Assembly: GCA_030526115.1 (NCBI GenBank)
Contig: JAUNDK010000005.1
Span: forward strand, 1-64,000
Direction: 5' to 3'
DNA from: Clostridia bacterium
Lineage (GTDB): Bacteria; Bacillota; Clostridia; Oscillospirales; Acutalibacteraceae
Length of the DNA stretch: 64,000 nucleotides
Positions 35,601 through 45,426 of the stretch are shown piece by piece. A program made the translations under genes and the position numbers. The notes below the pieces were generated by a model, which saw only the letters and a program-made list of their open reading frames with translations, did not search any database and had not been told where the DNA came from. Every line of letters begins with the position of its first letter. Position 1 is the first letter of the stretch.

Positions 35601-35749
35601 GAGTTCTCGAGATTGTCAGGAAGAACGAAGAGAGCATCAAGAGCGATGTTCTCGCAGACGAGATTACCTACGGCACAGTAGACGGCAACGTTGAAGAGCA
35701 GGATATCAACGGTGAGATGACAAAGCTCTCCGTTAAGGTAAACGGCTGA
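32627..35749 (+). CDS. ileS: Isoleucyl-tRNA synthetase
   Basis: A 1040-aa class I synthetase of the long form. HIGH motif as GTPHIGHVL near residue 55, editing (CP1) domain in the middle with TWTTTPWTLPSN, KMSKS as GQKMSKSKGN, then an anticodon-binding domain. It charges tRNA-Ile. Controlled by the Ile T-box directly upstream. Codon choice is strongly biased to CTC, TCC, GTT and AAG as in the ribosomal protein genes here, showing high expression; this bias also leaves a false 845-codon frame on the opposite strand. Confidence 0.97.
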   Translation: MYKNVSASQNVVERERETVKFWNEHQIFEKTVEDCKGKPTYTFYDGPPTANGTPHIGHVLTRAVKDLIPRYRIMKGYDVPRKAGWDTHGLPVEIEVEKILGINGKDQIEAYGLDPFISKCKESVWKYKGMWEDFSKAVGFWADMDDPYVTYDNNFIESEWWALKEIFNKGLLYKGFKIVPYCPRCGTPLSSHEVAQGYKLVKERSAIVRFKLKEEDAYVLAWTTTPWTLPSNVALCVNPVESYVKVKSGDYTYYLAEALCDTILGEGNYEVLEKFVGKDLEYKEYEPLWNFVSPNKKAWYITCDSYVTLTDGTGVVHIAPAFGEDDANVGRNYDLPLVQLVDGKGQMTKETKWEGVFCKDADKEVLVDLETRGLLFSAPKFEHSYPHCWRCNTPLIYYARESWFIKMTAVREDLIRNNNTVNWMPESIGKGRFGDWLENIQDWGISRNRYWGTPLNIWECECGHFHSIGSIAELKEVADNCPENIELHRPYIDDVTITCPDCGKTMHRVPEVIDCWFDSGSMPFAQHHYPFENKDKFEAQFPADFISEAVDQTRGWFYSLMAISTLLFNQAPYKNVIVLGHVQDADGQKMSKSKGNAVNPMDALNTYGADAIRWYFYSNSALWLPNKWHEKAVMEGQRKFLSTLWNTYAFFVLYANIDNFDATKYNLDECKLTVMDKWLISKLNTVIKTADEYMADYRIQDTTKIMTEFVDELSNWYVRRSRERFWTKDMNDDKIAAYMTLYTALVEFSKAAAPLTPFITEEIYQNLVRTNDANAPESIHLCAYPQYDESKIDTELEQNMEEVLTAVTLGRAARNDAAIKNRQPLAKMYVAGENEIPDSYKAIITEELNVKELEFTNDASRFVSYTFKPQLRLLGKKLGKRLNAVRTALAELNGSAAKQELDNTGVLKLDPNDGEGVIELTAEELLIDTAKAEGFVSASENGVTVVLDTTLTDELIEEGMVREVVSKVQNMRKSSDFQVTDHIVLGVAGNDRVLEIVRKNEESIKSDVLADEITYGTVDGNVEEQDINGEMTKLSVKVNG

Positions 35750-35769
35750 TATATCTAAATATAATTCAG

Positions 35770-35806
35770 GAGTGTCGGACTCATAAGAGTTCGACACTCT
35801 TTTTTC
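35770..35806 (+). terminator. Terminator of ileS
   Basis: GAGTGTCGGACTC/GAGTTCGACACTC stem and TTTTTTC tail. Confidence 0.85.
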
Positions 35807-35814
35807 TTAAGCTC

Positions 35815-35843
35815 TTGACATTCTCCTTTTCAGAGCTTATTAT
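35815..35843 (+). promoter_or_regulatory. Promoter of the second YczE-type gene
   Basis: TTGACA, 17-bp spacer, TATTAT. Confidence 0.65.
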
Positions 35844-35876
35844 CCTTTAGGTTAATTCTGAGAAAGAGGAAAGAAA

Positions 35877-36521
35877 ATGAAAGAAAAACTTTATCATCAG
35901 TTCGTGAAACCGCAGATGACAAGAAGAATAATGATGGTGATGATTGCCCACATTATCATGAGCTTCGGTACTGCGACACTCAAGCTCTGCCTTCTGGGTA
36001 CAGATCCGTTCAGCGCAATGATGCTCGGACTTACCGCAAAAACAGGCATGAGCTACGGCAATTTCTGTGCCCTTGCAAACTGCTCATTCTTTGTGATTGA
36101 AATACTCTGGGGCAGACAGTACATAGGCTTCGGAAGCATAGTAAACTGGTTCATGCTCGGCTATCTTGTGGATGCCTGGTCATGGGTTTATAAGCTGATT
36201 GTTCCGAATATGACAGATTCCCTTGTTGTGAGAGTTCCGCTGTGCTGTGTTGCTATTGTAATCCTCGCATTCAGCCTTTCACTTTACCAGTCCGCGGATA
36301 TAGGATCTTCACCGTATGACAGCATGCCGCTTGTTATGAGGGACAAGCTTCATCTTCCGTTTGCTGTGGCAAGAATTCTGCTCGATGCTTTCTCCGTTGC
36401 GGTTGCATTTATTTCAGGCGGAATCATAGGTCTCGGCACCATACTTGTTGTGCTTTTCCTTGGTCCGATATGCGCATTCTTCAACAGAAACTTCAGCGAA
36501 AAGCTGGTTAATAAAGCATAA
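35877..36521 (+). CDS. YczE/YyaS/YitT-type membrane protein, second copy
   Basis: A 214-aa paralog of the protein at 30795, with the same spaced motifs (FGTATLKLCLLGTDPFSAMM, YQSADIGSSPYDSMPLVMRD, SGGIIGLGTILVVLFLGP). About five helices, no catalytic residues known. The family is uncharacterised; some relatives lie under regulators of peptide antibiotics or T-boxes. It has its own promoter and a terminator. Confidence 0.75.
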   Translation: MKEKLYHQFVKPQMTRRIMMVMIAHIIMSFGTATLKLCLLGTDPFSAMMLGLTAKTGMSYGNFCALANCSFFVIEILWGRQYIGFGSIVNWFMLGYLVDAWSWVYKLIVPNMTDSLVVRVPLCCVAIVILAFSLSLYQSADIGSSPYDSMPLVMRDKLHLPFAVARILLDAFSVAVAFISGGIIGLGTILVVLFLGPICAFFNRNFSEKLVNKA

Positions 36522-36530
36522 GATTTTCAT

Positions 36531-36586
36531 GTCCGACTGTACTGTGATTTGTCACAGAGAGCAGTCGGATTTTTCTTTTTTGAAAA
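36531..36586 (+). terminator. Terminator
   Basis: TCCGACTG/CAGTCGGA outer stem with inner CTGTGA/TCACAG, then TTTTTCTTTTTT. Confidence 0.85.
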
Positions 36587-36611
36587 ATTATTATAATTGA
36601 TATTTTATGTA

Positions 36612-36640
36612 TTGACATTGGCAAAGTTTGGATATAATAT
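36612..36640 (+). promoter_or_regulatory. Promoter of the MFS gene
   Basis: TTGACA, 17-bp spacer, TAATAT, 33 bp before the ATG. Confidence 0.75.
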
Positions 36641-36672
36641 ATCCTCGATTTTTCACATTAGAGAGGTGAATT

Positions 36673-37899
36673 ATGAGCAGATTTTCAATTGATTACCGTA
36701 ATCCGAATTTTAAAAATGCCCTGAAGCTCGCAGGCCTCCAGTCAGGCTTCTGGATTGCCACCGCCTTCGCAAATTATCAGACCGTATATCTTCAGAAGGG
36801 CGGCATGAGTGCCTCAAGCCTCGGTGTGCTTAACTCTCTCGGCTCCTTTGTAGGTATTTTTGCTGTAATGTTCTGGGGCATGATTTCGGATAAAATAAAT
36901 TCCATTAAAAAGACCTTCATGATAAGCATGGTTCTCGGTGCCGCGCTCATGGCCGGGCTTCCGTTTCTGCCGACAGGCTGGAAGTATGCCACACTGATGT
37001 TCATGATTTACTGTCCTTTCGTAAACTTTTTCAGAAGCCCGGGTGGTACACTTCTTGATAACCTCACCATAAGAAACTGCAACCAGCAGGGACTTGACTA
37101 CGGCTCCATAAGAGCAACGGGTTCGTTCTTCTTTACGGTTGCGTGCTTTGTAATAACAGCAATCGTAACAAGATTCGGTGTTAACTGCTCATTCTGGCTT
37201 GCGGGAATACTTATGATTTTCCCGTTCCTGCTTCTCTTTAGAATAAACGACCCGAAGTTTGAGGTTAAGCATGGTGAGAAGAAGGCATCCGTAAGTCCTA
37301 AACCACTTTTCAAAAACTATTTCTACATTGCATTCCTTATCTTTGTCGTAATTTCATATATTACATTCAACGCAGAGTACTGTTTCATGACCTACCTTAT
37401 GCAGGACAGAGGCGTAAACATTGAAAATTACGGCGTATTCAACGGAATCAGAGCGCTGTGTGAGGTTCCTGCTCTGCTCCTTATAGTCAAGCTTCGTCAG
37501 AAGTTCAAGCTGAAGTATATTATTATCACAGCGGTTACCCTCATGGGTACGGAGTGTTTCCTCCTTGGACTGTTTGCACATACTTTCCCGCAGTTCCTCA
37601 TGTGCGGTGCTGTGTTCGGACTCGGTAACGGTCTGTATATAGGCTCTGCGGCGGCTTATGTATATAAGCTGGCACCTGCAAACCTGAAAGCATCTGCCCA
37701 GTCAATTTATGCTTCCGTTGCTTCCGCTTCCGGAATTGTTGCCAACTTCACAGGCGGTTTCGTATTCCAGAGAATAGGCGGAGAGAAGTTCTACATTCTC
37801 CTCGGAAGTATAGCTTTTGCTTCAATTATTATATGGGTGCTTTCTTTCGTGTTTGCAAAGGGTAAGTATAACCCCGGTGATGAACTCGGTTTATTCTGA
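36673..37899 (+). CDS. MFS transporter (MFS_1-like / nucleoside-sugar symporter group)
   Basis: A 408-aa, 12-helix major facilitator with the loop-2 signature WGMISDKINSIKKTF. The first helix has the YQTVYLQKGG pattern and helix 5 contains DYGSIRATGSFFF, both typical of the LacY/NupG-like MFS_1 group that imports sugars or nucleosides with protons. It has a near-consensus promoter. Substrate not predictable. Confidence 0.8.
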   Translation: MSRFSIDYRNPNFKNALKLAGLQSGFWIATAFANYQTVYLQKGGMSASSLGVLNSLGSFVGIFAVMFWGMISDKINSIKKTFMISMVLGAALMAGLPFLPTGWKYATLMFMIYCPFVNFFRSPGGTLLDNLTIRNCNQQGLDYGSIRATGSFFFTVACFVITAIVTRFGVNCSFWLAGILMIFPFLLLFRINDPKFEVKHGEKKASVSPKPLFKNYFYIAFLIFVVISYITFNAEYCFMTYLMQDRGVNIENYGVFNGIRALCEVPALLLIVKLRQKFKLKYIIITAVTLMGTECFLLGLFAHTFPQFLMCGAVFGLGNGLYIGSAAAYVYKLAPANLKASAQSIYASVASASGIVANFTGGFVFQRIGGEKFYILLGSIAFASIIIWVLSFVFAKGKYNPGDELGLF

Positions 37900-37961
37900 T
37901 TGACCGAAAGTAAATAAAGATATATAATCGATGTATATTAACTTAAAAGGTGGTTATTTAC

Positions 37962-39326
37962 ATGAAATACATGGATAAAGTTGAGCCTTTAATGCCTGAA
38001 ATCAAGGCTAATTTAGCAAGGCTTGTCAAGTACAATTCCGTTCTCGGTGAGGCAAAAGAGGGTATGCCTTTCGGCGAAGGCCCTAAGGCTGTTCTCGATG
38101 AAGGTCTCAGGATTGCCGAGGAACTCGGCTTCAGAACAAAGAATGTTGACAATTACTGCGGTATTGCGGAGATGGGTGCCGAGGACAGCGATAAGCTCAT
38201 CGGTATTGCCGCTCATCTTGATATTGTTCCTGCAGGTGAGGGCTGGGATACAGATCCGTTCACCATGGTTGAAAAGGACGGTTACCTTTACGGCAGAGGT
38301 GTCTCTGATGATAAGGGTGCTGTAATCGCAGGCCTTTATGCCATGAAGATACTTCGTGATATGGGTGTTCCTGTCGAAAAGAAGATCCGTCTTCTCATGG
38401 GTACAAACGAGGAGACAGGTTCCAAGTGTATGAAGTACTATGTAGAGCACGAACAGCCTGTAACTTACGGCTTCACTCCTGACGGCGGTTTCCCGGGAAT
38501 CTACGGCGAAAAGGGTCACTGCGGAATGAAGCTTTCTTCCAAGAACACAAAGATTGTTAATATCAAGGGTGGCTTTGTAAGTAATGCCGTATGCAACAGA
38601 TGTTCCACAACAGTAAAGGCAGCAGATGTAGACGCTGAGGCACTCAGGGCAGAGCTTGCAAAAACTCCGCTCAAGTCCTTCACAGTTACAGAGGAGAACG
38701 GTGAGCTCACAATCGATGCAATCGGTGTTTCCGCTCATGCTTCCACACCTCTCCTCGGTGTAAACGCCTGTGCTTATACTATGGTTGCTCTCAAGGCAGC
38801 AGGTTTCGAGGATGATTTCTGCGACTTCTACAACGATAAGGTCGGTACAGCATGTAATGGTGAGGGTGTAGGTCTTAATATTGAGGATGAATACGGCGAC
38901 CTCACTTTCAACAACGGCATGATCTGGATGGAAAACGGACAGATTATCGGCACTATCGACATCCGTGTTCCCGTAACATATCATCCTGAGCAGGTTCGTG
39001 CGCTCTGTGAGGGCAAGCTCGAGAACGAGAAGGGCAGCCTTGAGATTGTTCACTGCGCAGACGGACTTTTCTTCCCACCTGAAAGCGACCTCGTAAAATC
39101 TCTCCACAGTGCCTATGTTGAGATTACAGGCGACAAGGAGAACCGGCCTATGGTTATAGGCGGCGGAACCTACGCTCAGGCTGTTCCGGGCATTATCGCA
39201 TTCGGCTGTGAATTACCCGGTGAAGACAACCACATTCACGATGCAAACGAGAAACTCAGTGTGGAATCTCTCAAAATTCAGATCTGCATTTACATTCAGG
39301 CAATACTCAATCTTCTTGCTTTATAA
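37962..39326 (+). CDS. M20-family dipeptidase, PepV-like
   Basis: About 454 aa from the ATG at 37962 (AAAAGGTGG eight nt upstream; a longer in-frame GTG start overlaps that site). Metal-site motifs: IAAHLDIVPAGEGWDTDP, GRGVSDDKGAVIAG, MGTNEETGSKCM, and GGGTYAQAVPG near the end, as in PepV/PepD Xaa-His dipeptidases. A lid/dimerisation domain lies between. It would release amino acids from small peptides in the cytoplasm using two zinc ions. Single gene with its own terminator. Confidence 0.88.
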   Translation: MKYMDKVEPLMPEIKANLARLVKYNSVLGEAKEGMPFGEGPKAVLDEGLRIAEELGFRTKNVDNYCGIAEMGAEDSDKLIGIAAHLDIVPAGEGWDTDPFTMVEKDGYLYGRGVSDDKGAVIAGLYAMKILRDMGVPVEKKIRLLMGTNEETGSKCMKYYVEHEQPVTYGFTPDGGFPGIYGEKGHCGMKLSSKNTKIVNIKGGFVSNAVCNRCSTTVKAADVDAEALRAELAKTPLKSFTVTEENGELTIDAIGVSAHASTPLLGVNACAYTMVALKAAGFEDDFCDFYNDKVGTACNGEGVGLNIEDEYGDLTFNNGMIWMENGQIIGTIDIRVPVTYHPEQVRALCEGKLENEKGSLEIVHCADGLFFPPESDLVKSLHSAYVEITGDKENRPMVIGGGTYAQAVPGIIAFGCELPGEDNHIHDANEKLSVESLKIQICIYIQAILNLLAL

Positions 39327-39342
39327 TTTGCAACAAAATTCG

Positions 39343-39374
39343 AGACATCCGTGCAAAAACGGGTGTCTTTTTGC
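39343..39374 (+). terminator. Terminator
   Basis: GACATCCGT/ACGGGTGTC stem with TTTTTG tail. Confidence 0.8.
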
Positions 39375-39445
39375 ATGTTTTGATAAAAAATACGCAAATT
39401 CTGAAACTTCAATAATAAAAAATTGCAGATTTTTAATATTTTTTC

Positions 39446-39474
39446 TTGTAATTGTGCAGGATTTATGCTAAAAT
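39446..39474 (+). promoter_or_regulatory. Promoter of gdhA
   Basis: TTGTAA, 17-bp spacer, TAAAAT. The following untranslated leader of about 100 nt contains GGCAGAG (39503) and CTCTGCC (39549-39555), able to pair just before the ribosome site. Confidence 0.6.
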
Positions 39475-39499
39475 CTACCCATCATTTTTAAAGTGCTAA

Positions 39500-40921
<1,422 letters not shown>

Positions 40922-40940
40922 TAACTTAATAATTGATTAT

Positions 40941-40976
40941 TCGGGCGGTCGGTTTTTCCGGCCGCTCTTTTATTTT
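40941..40976 (+). terminator. Terminator of gdhA
   Basis: GCGGTCGG ttttt CCGGCCGC (one G-T pair) then TCTTTTATTTTT. Confidence 0.8.
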
Positions 40977-41036
40977 TGCATATTTTGATATATAATAGGG
41001 AAAAATGATAAGAAACGATAAGAAGGGATAGTATAT

Positions 41037-42038
41037 ATGAGTAACACAAAGAAAATATCGGTTCTCGGTTCAGGCAGCTGGGGCACAGCATTAAGCCTTG
41101 TCCTTGCCGATAACGGCCACGATGTTACCCTGTGGTCCTTCAGCAAAGAGGAGATAAAGGGCATAGCCGAGAACAGAGAGAATATAAGCAAGCTCCCGGG
41201 GGTTAAACTTCCCGAGAGCATAAAGTATTCCTCTAACCTCGAAAAGAGTATAGAGGGAAAAGATATAATAGTAGTTGCCGTTCCGTCTGCGGTTATAAGA
41301 GGAATGGCGGCTAAAATCGGAGCTTACGCAAAGCCAGAGCAGATTATCGTCACAGTATCCAAGGGCATAGAGGAAGGCACTCTCATGACCCAGAGCCAAA
41401 TTATGGAAGACGAGACAAACGGAAACAAAGTAGTTGCTCTCTCCGGTCCGTCTCATGCGGAGGAGGTCGGCAAAAGACTGCCGACAACTCTCATCTCGGC
41501 ATGCAGTGATTTAGCTACTGCAGAGACCGTTCAGGATGCTTTCATGAACGACTACATAAGAGTTTATACCAGCGAGGATATTTTAGGTGTTGAACTGGGT
41601 GGTTCCTTAAAGAATGTTATAGCCCTTGCCGCAGGCATGTGTGACGGTATGGGTTTCGGTGATAACTCCAAGGCGGCTCTTATCACAAGAGGTATAGTAG
41701 AGATGTCACGTCTTGCCATTGCCATGGGTGCAAAGCAGGAGACCCTCGGTGGTCTTTCCGGCATAGGCGACCTTATAGTAACCTGTGAGAGTGTTCACAG
41801 CCGTAACAGAAAAGCAGGCTTTCTCATGGGTCAGGGCATGAGCATGGAGCATGCGATGAAAGAAGTAAACATGGTTGTTGAGGGTGTGTATTCCGCAAAG
41901 GCGGCTCTTGCCCTCGGAAAGAAATACAATGTAAGCATGCCGATTATCGAGCAGGTGAACCTTGTTCTCTTTGAGGATAAGGACGCAAAACAGGCGGTTT
42001 ATGACCTGATGAACCGTGACAAAAAGGCAGAGTATTAA
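41037..42038 (+). CDS. gpsA: NAD(P)H-dependent glycerol-3-phosphate dehydrogenase
   Basis: A 333-aa enzyme that reduces dihydroxyacetone phosphate to sn-glycerol 3-phosphate, the first step toward phospholipids. N-terminal nucleotide fold SVLGSGSWGTALS, catalytic-domain segments LSGPSHAEEVGKRLPT, ELGGSLKNVIALAAGMCDGMGFGDNSKAALITRG and GLSGIGDLIVTC (quoted in part). It is followed after 18 bp by the methyltransferase gene, probably co-transcribed. Confidence 0.95.
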   Translation: MSNTKKISVLGSGSWGTALSLVLADNGHDVTLWSFSKEEIKGIAENRENISKLPGVKLPESIKYSSNLEKSIEGKDIIVVAVPSAVIRGMAAKIGAYAKPEQIIVTVSKGIEEGTLMTQSQIMEDETNGNKVVALSGPSHAEEVGKRLPTTLISACSDLATAETVQDAFMNDYIRVYTSEDILGVELGGSLKNVIALAAGMCDGMGFGDNSKAALITRGIVEMSRLAIAMGAKQETLGGLSGIGDLIVTCESVHSRNRKAGFLMGQGMSMEHAMKEVNMVVEGVYSAKAALALGKKYNVSMPIIEQVNLVLFEDKDAKQAVYDLMNRDKKAEY

Positions 42039-42056
42039 GGAAAGAGAGAAATATAT

Positions 42057-43283
42057 ATGAAACAGGTAAGAGAATATCCATCCGTACATATTACTCCAAA
42101 GGGAGAAAGAGCCATAAAGAACGGCCACCCATGGGTATATGACGGAGAAATCAAAGAGACCAAAGGCAACCCCGAAAACGGATGCATAGTAGATGTGTTT
42201 TCAGGAAATGCATACATGGGCACAGGATTTTACAATGCAAACTCCAGAATTACAGTCAGACTTTTAAGCCGTAACGCCAACGATAAGTTCGATGAGGCTT
42301 TCTGGAGAAGAAGAGTTGAGTATGCCGTAGCTTACAGAAAAACCGTTATGCCGGGCGATGACTTCAAGTGCTGCCGCATAATTCACGGTGAGGCAGATCA
42401 GATGCCCGGCCTCACAGTTGACAGATATAATAATATACTTTCTGTACAGATTGCATCCCTTGGTATGGAATGTGTTAAACATATGGTATATAAAGCCCTT
42501 TGGGATGTGCTTAACAATATGGGCGAAGGCATAGAGGGAATCTTCGAGAGAAACGATGTTGCCCTTCGTGAAAAAGAGGGTCTCACCCAGTACAAGGCAT
42601 GGTATGAAGATAACAGCTTCACTCACCCTGAGAGTGCCGTTACAGAGATATGCGAGAACGGTGTTAAATACTTTGTGGATGTTGAGAATGGACAGAAGAC
42701 AGGTTTCTTCCTCGACCAGAAGTATAACCGTGCCGCTGCCGCAAGAATTGCCGAGGGCAAGACTGTTCTCGACTGCTTTACCCACACAGGTTCATTTGGA
42801 TTAAATGCCGCAATGGGCGGAGCAAAGCATGTTCACAGTGTAGATATCTCTCAGACAGCCATAGACATGGCAACAGAGAACGCAAAGCGAAACAATCTTG
42901 AGAATATCGATTTCGAGACAGCAGATGTTTTCGAGCTTCTCACAAAACTTGCCAATGAAAAGAACCACGATTATGACTATATCATTCTTGACCCACCTGC
43001 CTTCACAAAGTCAAGAGGAACAGTAAGGGATGCCGCAAGGGGATATAAGGAGATTAACATGAAGGCCATGAAACTCCTTCCAAGGGGTGGATATCTTGCT
43101 ACATGCTCCTGCTCTCACTTCATGACAGATGAGATGTTCCGTGATATGTTAAAGTCTGCCGCAAAGGATGCCAGCGTTTCCCTTCGTCAGATAGAGGCAC
43201 GCCAGCAGGCTCCGGATCATCCTATTTTATGGAATGTTCCCGAGACAGATTACCTCAAGTTCTATATTTTCCAGATAGTATAA
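42057..43283 (+). CDS. PUA-domain class I rRNA methyltransferase (RlmI/RlmK-type)
   Basis: A 408-aa SAM-dependent enzyme. The N-terminal PUA domain shows KGERAIKNGHPWVYDGEI; the methylase domain has LDCFTHTGSFGLNAA (SAM loop), VDISQTAIDMA, and the catalytic-loop ILDPPAFTKS, with TCSCSHFM holding the Cys expected for a 5-methylcytosine mechanism. By likeness to RlmI it would modify C1962 of 23S rRNA. Its position after gpsA has no obvious meaning. Confidence 0.85.
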   Translation: MKQVREYPSVHITPKGERAIKNGHPWVYDGEIKETKGNPENGCIVDVFSGNAYMGTGFYNANSRITVRLLSRNANDKFDEAFWRRRVEYAVAYRKTVMPGDDFKCCRIIHGEADQMPGLTVDRYNNILSVQIASLGMECVKHMVYKALWDVLNNMGEGIEGIFERNDVALREKEGLTQYKAWYEDNSFTHPESAVTEICENGVKYFVDVENGQKTGFFLDQKYNRAAAARIAEGKTVLDCFTHTGSFGLNAAMGGAKHVHSVDISQTAIDMATENAKRNNLENIDFETADVFELLTKLANEKNHDYDYIILDPPAFTKSRGTVRDAARGYKEINMKAMKLLPRGGYLATCSCSHFMTDEMFRDMLKSAAKDASVSLRQIEARQQAPDHPILWNVPETDYLKFYIFQIV

Positions 43284-43287
43284 CAAA

Positions 43288-43320
43288 AGGTCCGACCGAT
43301 TGATTTCGGTCGGACCTGAT
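43288..43320. terminator. Bidirectional terminator
   Basis: Perfect 12-bp stem AGGTCCGACCGA/TCGGTCGGACCT between convergent genes. Confidence 0.9.
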
Positions 43321-43322
43321 TT

Positions 43323-44189
43323 TTATCCCTCGAGGTTTTTGAGTTCCTCTATTTCTTTTCTGTTAACGCTGATTCTGCCGTCTTTGAGAACCTTAACTTC
43401 ATCTGCCTTGCAGATGACAGGTGCGGCATCGGGGTCTTTGTCGAGCTTTATGGTGAGCTTCTGTGTGATAAGATTTACATCTGTAACAACGCCCTTGCCT
43501 TCCTTTACGGAAACTATCGCACCAACCTTCGGTGTGGTCTTGAGAAGGTCTGAATAAGCCTCCTGCTCATATTTAAGACAGCACATGAGTCTGCCGCAGG
43601 TTCCGGAGATTTTGACAGGGTTAAGGGAAAGTCCCTGTTCCTTTGCCATCTTGATGGAAACAGGCTGGAATCCGTTGAGGAAAGAGCCACAGCAGAAAGG
43701 TCTGCCGCATATTCCAAGGCCGCCTAAAAGCTTTGCCTCGTCACGAACACCAATCTGACGGAGCTCGATTCTTGTGCGGAACATTCCCGCAAGGTCCTTT
43801 ACAAGCTCACGGAAGTCAACTCTGCCGTCACTTGTGAAATAGAAGAGTATCTTGCTGTTGTCGAAAGTGTATTCAACATCAACGAGTTTCATATCAAGCT
43901 TGTGCTCTGCGATTTTCTTTTCGCAGGCGACAAAAGCTTTTTTCTCTTTTTCCTTATTCTCTTCAATACGCTTGAAATCATCTTCTGTTGCGATTCTGAT
44001 GAGTTTTCTGAGTGGCTGAACAATGCTGTCGTCAGCAACTTCTCTGTTCTCAAGAGCAACCTCACCGCATTCAATGCCTCTTGCGGTTTCAACGATTACC
44101 TTCTCACCCTTTAAGAGCACTCTCTTGTCCGGGTCGAAATAGTAAACCTTGCCGGTGCTTGAGAATTTTACACCTATAACTACTGCCAT
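43323..44189 (-). CDS. yaaT: PSP1-domain protein YaaT (RicT)
   Basis: About 288 aa, starting at the ATG at 44189 (AVVIGVKFSSTGKVYYFDP is the normal family start; the longer frame begins at an unlikely TTG). The Cys clusters GGLGICGRPFCCGSF and CGRLMCCLKYEQEAY are the iron-sulfur ligands known in this family. With RicA and RicF, RicT forms a complex that tunes RNase Y processing and, in spore formers, phosphorelay activity. The order darA-holB-yaaT is conserved in Bacillota. Confidence 0.9.
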   Translation of the reverse strand: MAVVIGVKFSSTGKVYYFDPDKRVLLKGEKVIVETARGIECGEVALENREVADDSIVQPLRKLIRIATEDDFKRIEENKEKEKKAFVACEKKIAEHKLDMKLVDVEYTFDNSKILFYFTSDGRVDFRELVKDLAGMFRTRIELRQIGVRDEAKLLGGLGICGRPFCCGSFLNGFQPVSIKMAKEQGLSLNPVKISGTCGRLMCCLKYEQEAYSDLLKTTPKVGAIVSVKEGKGVVTDVNLITQKLTIKLDKDPDAAPVICKADEVKVLKDGRISVNRKEIEELKNLEG

Positions 44190-44334
44190 TATATTAACCT
44201 GAAGGAGATTATTCTCCCTCGTTCCTTTCAAAAAATCCCTTATATTATAACCGAAAAATGAAACTTGTTCAAGTTAATCCCAAAGATTAAAACTTTTCTC
44301 GAAAAGCGGAAAAGTAAATCAGAACGGGTAAACA

Positions 44335-44400
44335 CATTGCGAAGCAATGAACAAAAAAGAGGCAGGCACAGGAGTGAAACAATCTGTGCCGAACCTCTTT
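44335..44400. repeat. Palindromic repeat related to the 15-kb block
   Basis: CATTGCGAAGCAATG (44335-44349) is followed by a nested hairpin: AAAGAGG/CCTCTTT outer arms (44356-44362, 44394-44400) and GGCACAG/CTGTGCC inner arms (44365-44371, 44384-44390). The core CAGGCACAGGAGTGAAACAA then TCTGTGCCGAACC matches units at 15118 and 15239. It fills the gap of about 245 bp between holB and yaaT, which holds no gene. Confidence 0.7.
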
Positions 44401-44434
44401 CGGTAAGTCCGGAAATTTAAACAAAAATTCTTAA

Positions 44435-45424
44435 TTAAATAGCATTCCTCAGCTCCGCACAGAAACTTGTAACCAGAAGTTTCATATTCACATTGCCCTC
44501 ACACATTGTGCGATATTTTACGCATAAATCCGGCAGGTGAATCAGTTTGGTCATGGTGCGCTTGGATGCGAGTTCTTCACTCACATCTCTTGCCATGCCT
44601 ATCATGCTTTTTCCGCCCGAGCGAAGAACAATGGCATCTCGGAATATCGCCTCAAGAAGTTTGCTTACTTCCTGAAACAGCTTCCTGTTATCAATCAGCG
44701 GAGCGGTTGTTTTCAGGAGTGCATTCGCATCTGATGCGGCGGCAAGGGCAGCCACTTCTGCTGCTATGATTACGGCTTTGTTGTCCTTGGTTTTCCCTTC
44801 GATAAAATCCAGCATATTGCCAATGTTGCCCTGATAAATCTCATAGGCATTCTCAGCCTCTTCTCCTGTACAGGCGGTTTTGTCCATGCAGAACCGCTCG
44901 GCTTCATATTTGCTTACGGGGTGAAGAGAAATTATGGCTGAACGGGATCTTATGGTGGTTAAGAGACTTTCCGCATTCGGTATGTTTATGATGAAATAAC
45001 ATCCGGCAGGGGGCTCTTCAATAACCTTCAGAAGCTTATTCTGTCCGATTTCGGGAAAGATTTTTCCGCTTTCGAGAATATAGACATTGCTGTCGCTTTC
45101 TTCGGGTGCTTTGTAACAGTCGGTAGTGAGAAAGGCAATGTCTTTTACTGCAAATGCACCGCCTTTATTGGAACCTTCAACTATTCTCAGGTCAGGGTGA
45201 GATCCTGCCTCAAACTGTCTGCATGCACGGCAGTTACAGCATGGCTTTATGTCATTATCTGAATTCTCGCATAATATGGCTTTGGCGATAAGTCTTGAAA
45301 GCGCAGACTTACCAAGGCCGTCCTCACCCTGCAGAATTATTGCATGGGGAAGGCGGCCTGCGGAAAACAGATTATTCAGTCCTGTTTTAACATTATCGTT
45401 GCCGACAAAGTTTTTAAAGTTCAT
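44435..45424 (-). CDS. holB: DNA polymerase III subunit delta'
   Basis: A 329-aa clamp-loader subunit. Walker A as GEDGLGKSALSR, zinc-binding Cys set in CCNCRACRQFEAGSHPD, and the SRC-like sensor at TIRSRSAI. It opens the sliding clamp together with DnaX and HolA. Its start follows the darA stop by 2 bp, so the genes are co-translated. Confidence 0.92.
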   Translation of the reverse strand: MNFKNFVGNDNVKTGLNNLFSAGRLPHAIILQGEDGLGKSALSRLIAKAILCENSDNDIKPCCNCRACRQFEAGSHPDLRIVEGSNKGGAFAVKDIAFLTTDCYKAPEESDSNVYILESGKIFPEIGQNKLLKVIEEPPAGCYFIINIPNAESLLTTIRSRSAIISLHPVSKYEAERFCMDKTACTGEEAENAYEIYQGNIGNMLDFIEGKTKDNKAVIIAAEVAALAAASDANALLKTTAPLIDNRKLFQEVSKLLEAIFRDAIVLRSGGKSMIGMARDVSEELASKRTMTKLIHLPDLCVKYRTMCEGNVNMKLLVTSFCAELRNAI

Positions 45425-45426
45425 AA

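Noticed and set aside
33260-35797. 845-codon open frame on the minus strand opposite ileS
   Set aside because: It exactly shadows ileS, has no ribosome site or domain, and is explained by ileS avoiding TTA, CTA and TCA codons.
38013-39107. 364-codon minus-strand frame opposite the PepV-like gene
   Set aside because: Shadow of a codon-biased gene with clear M20 motifs on the plus strand; Cys-rich, unlikely composition.
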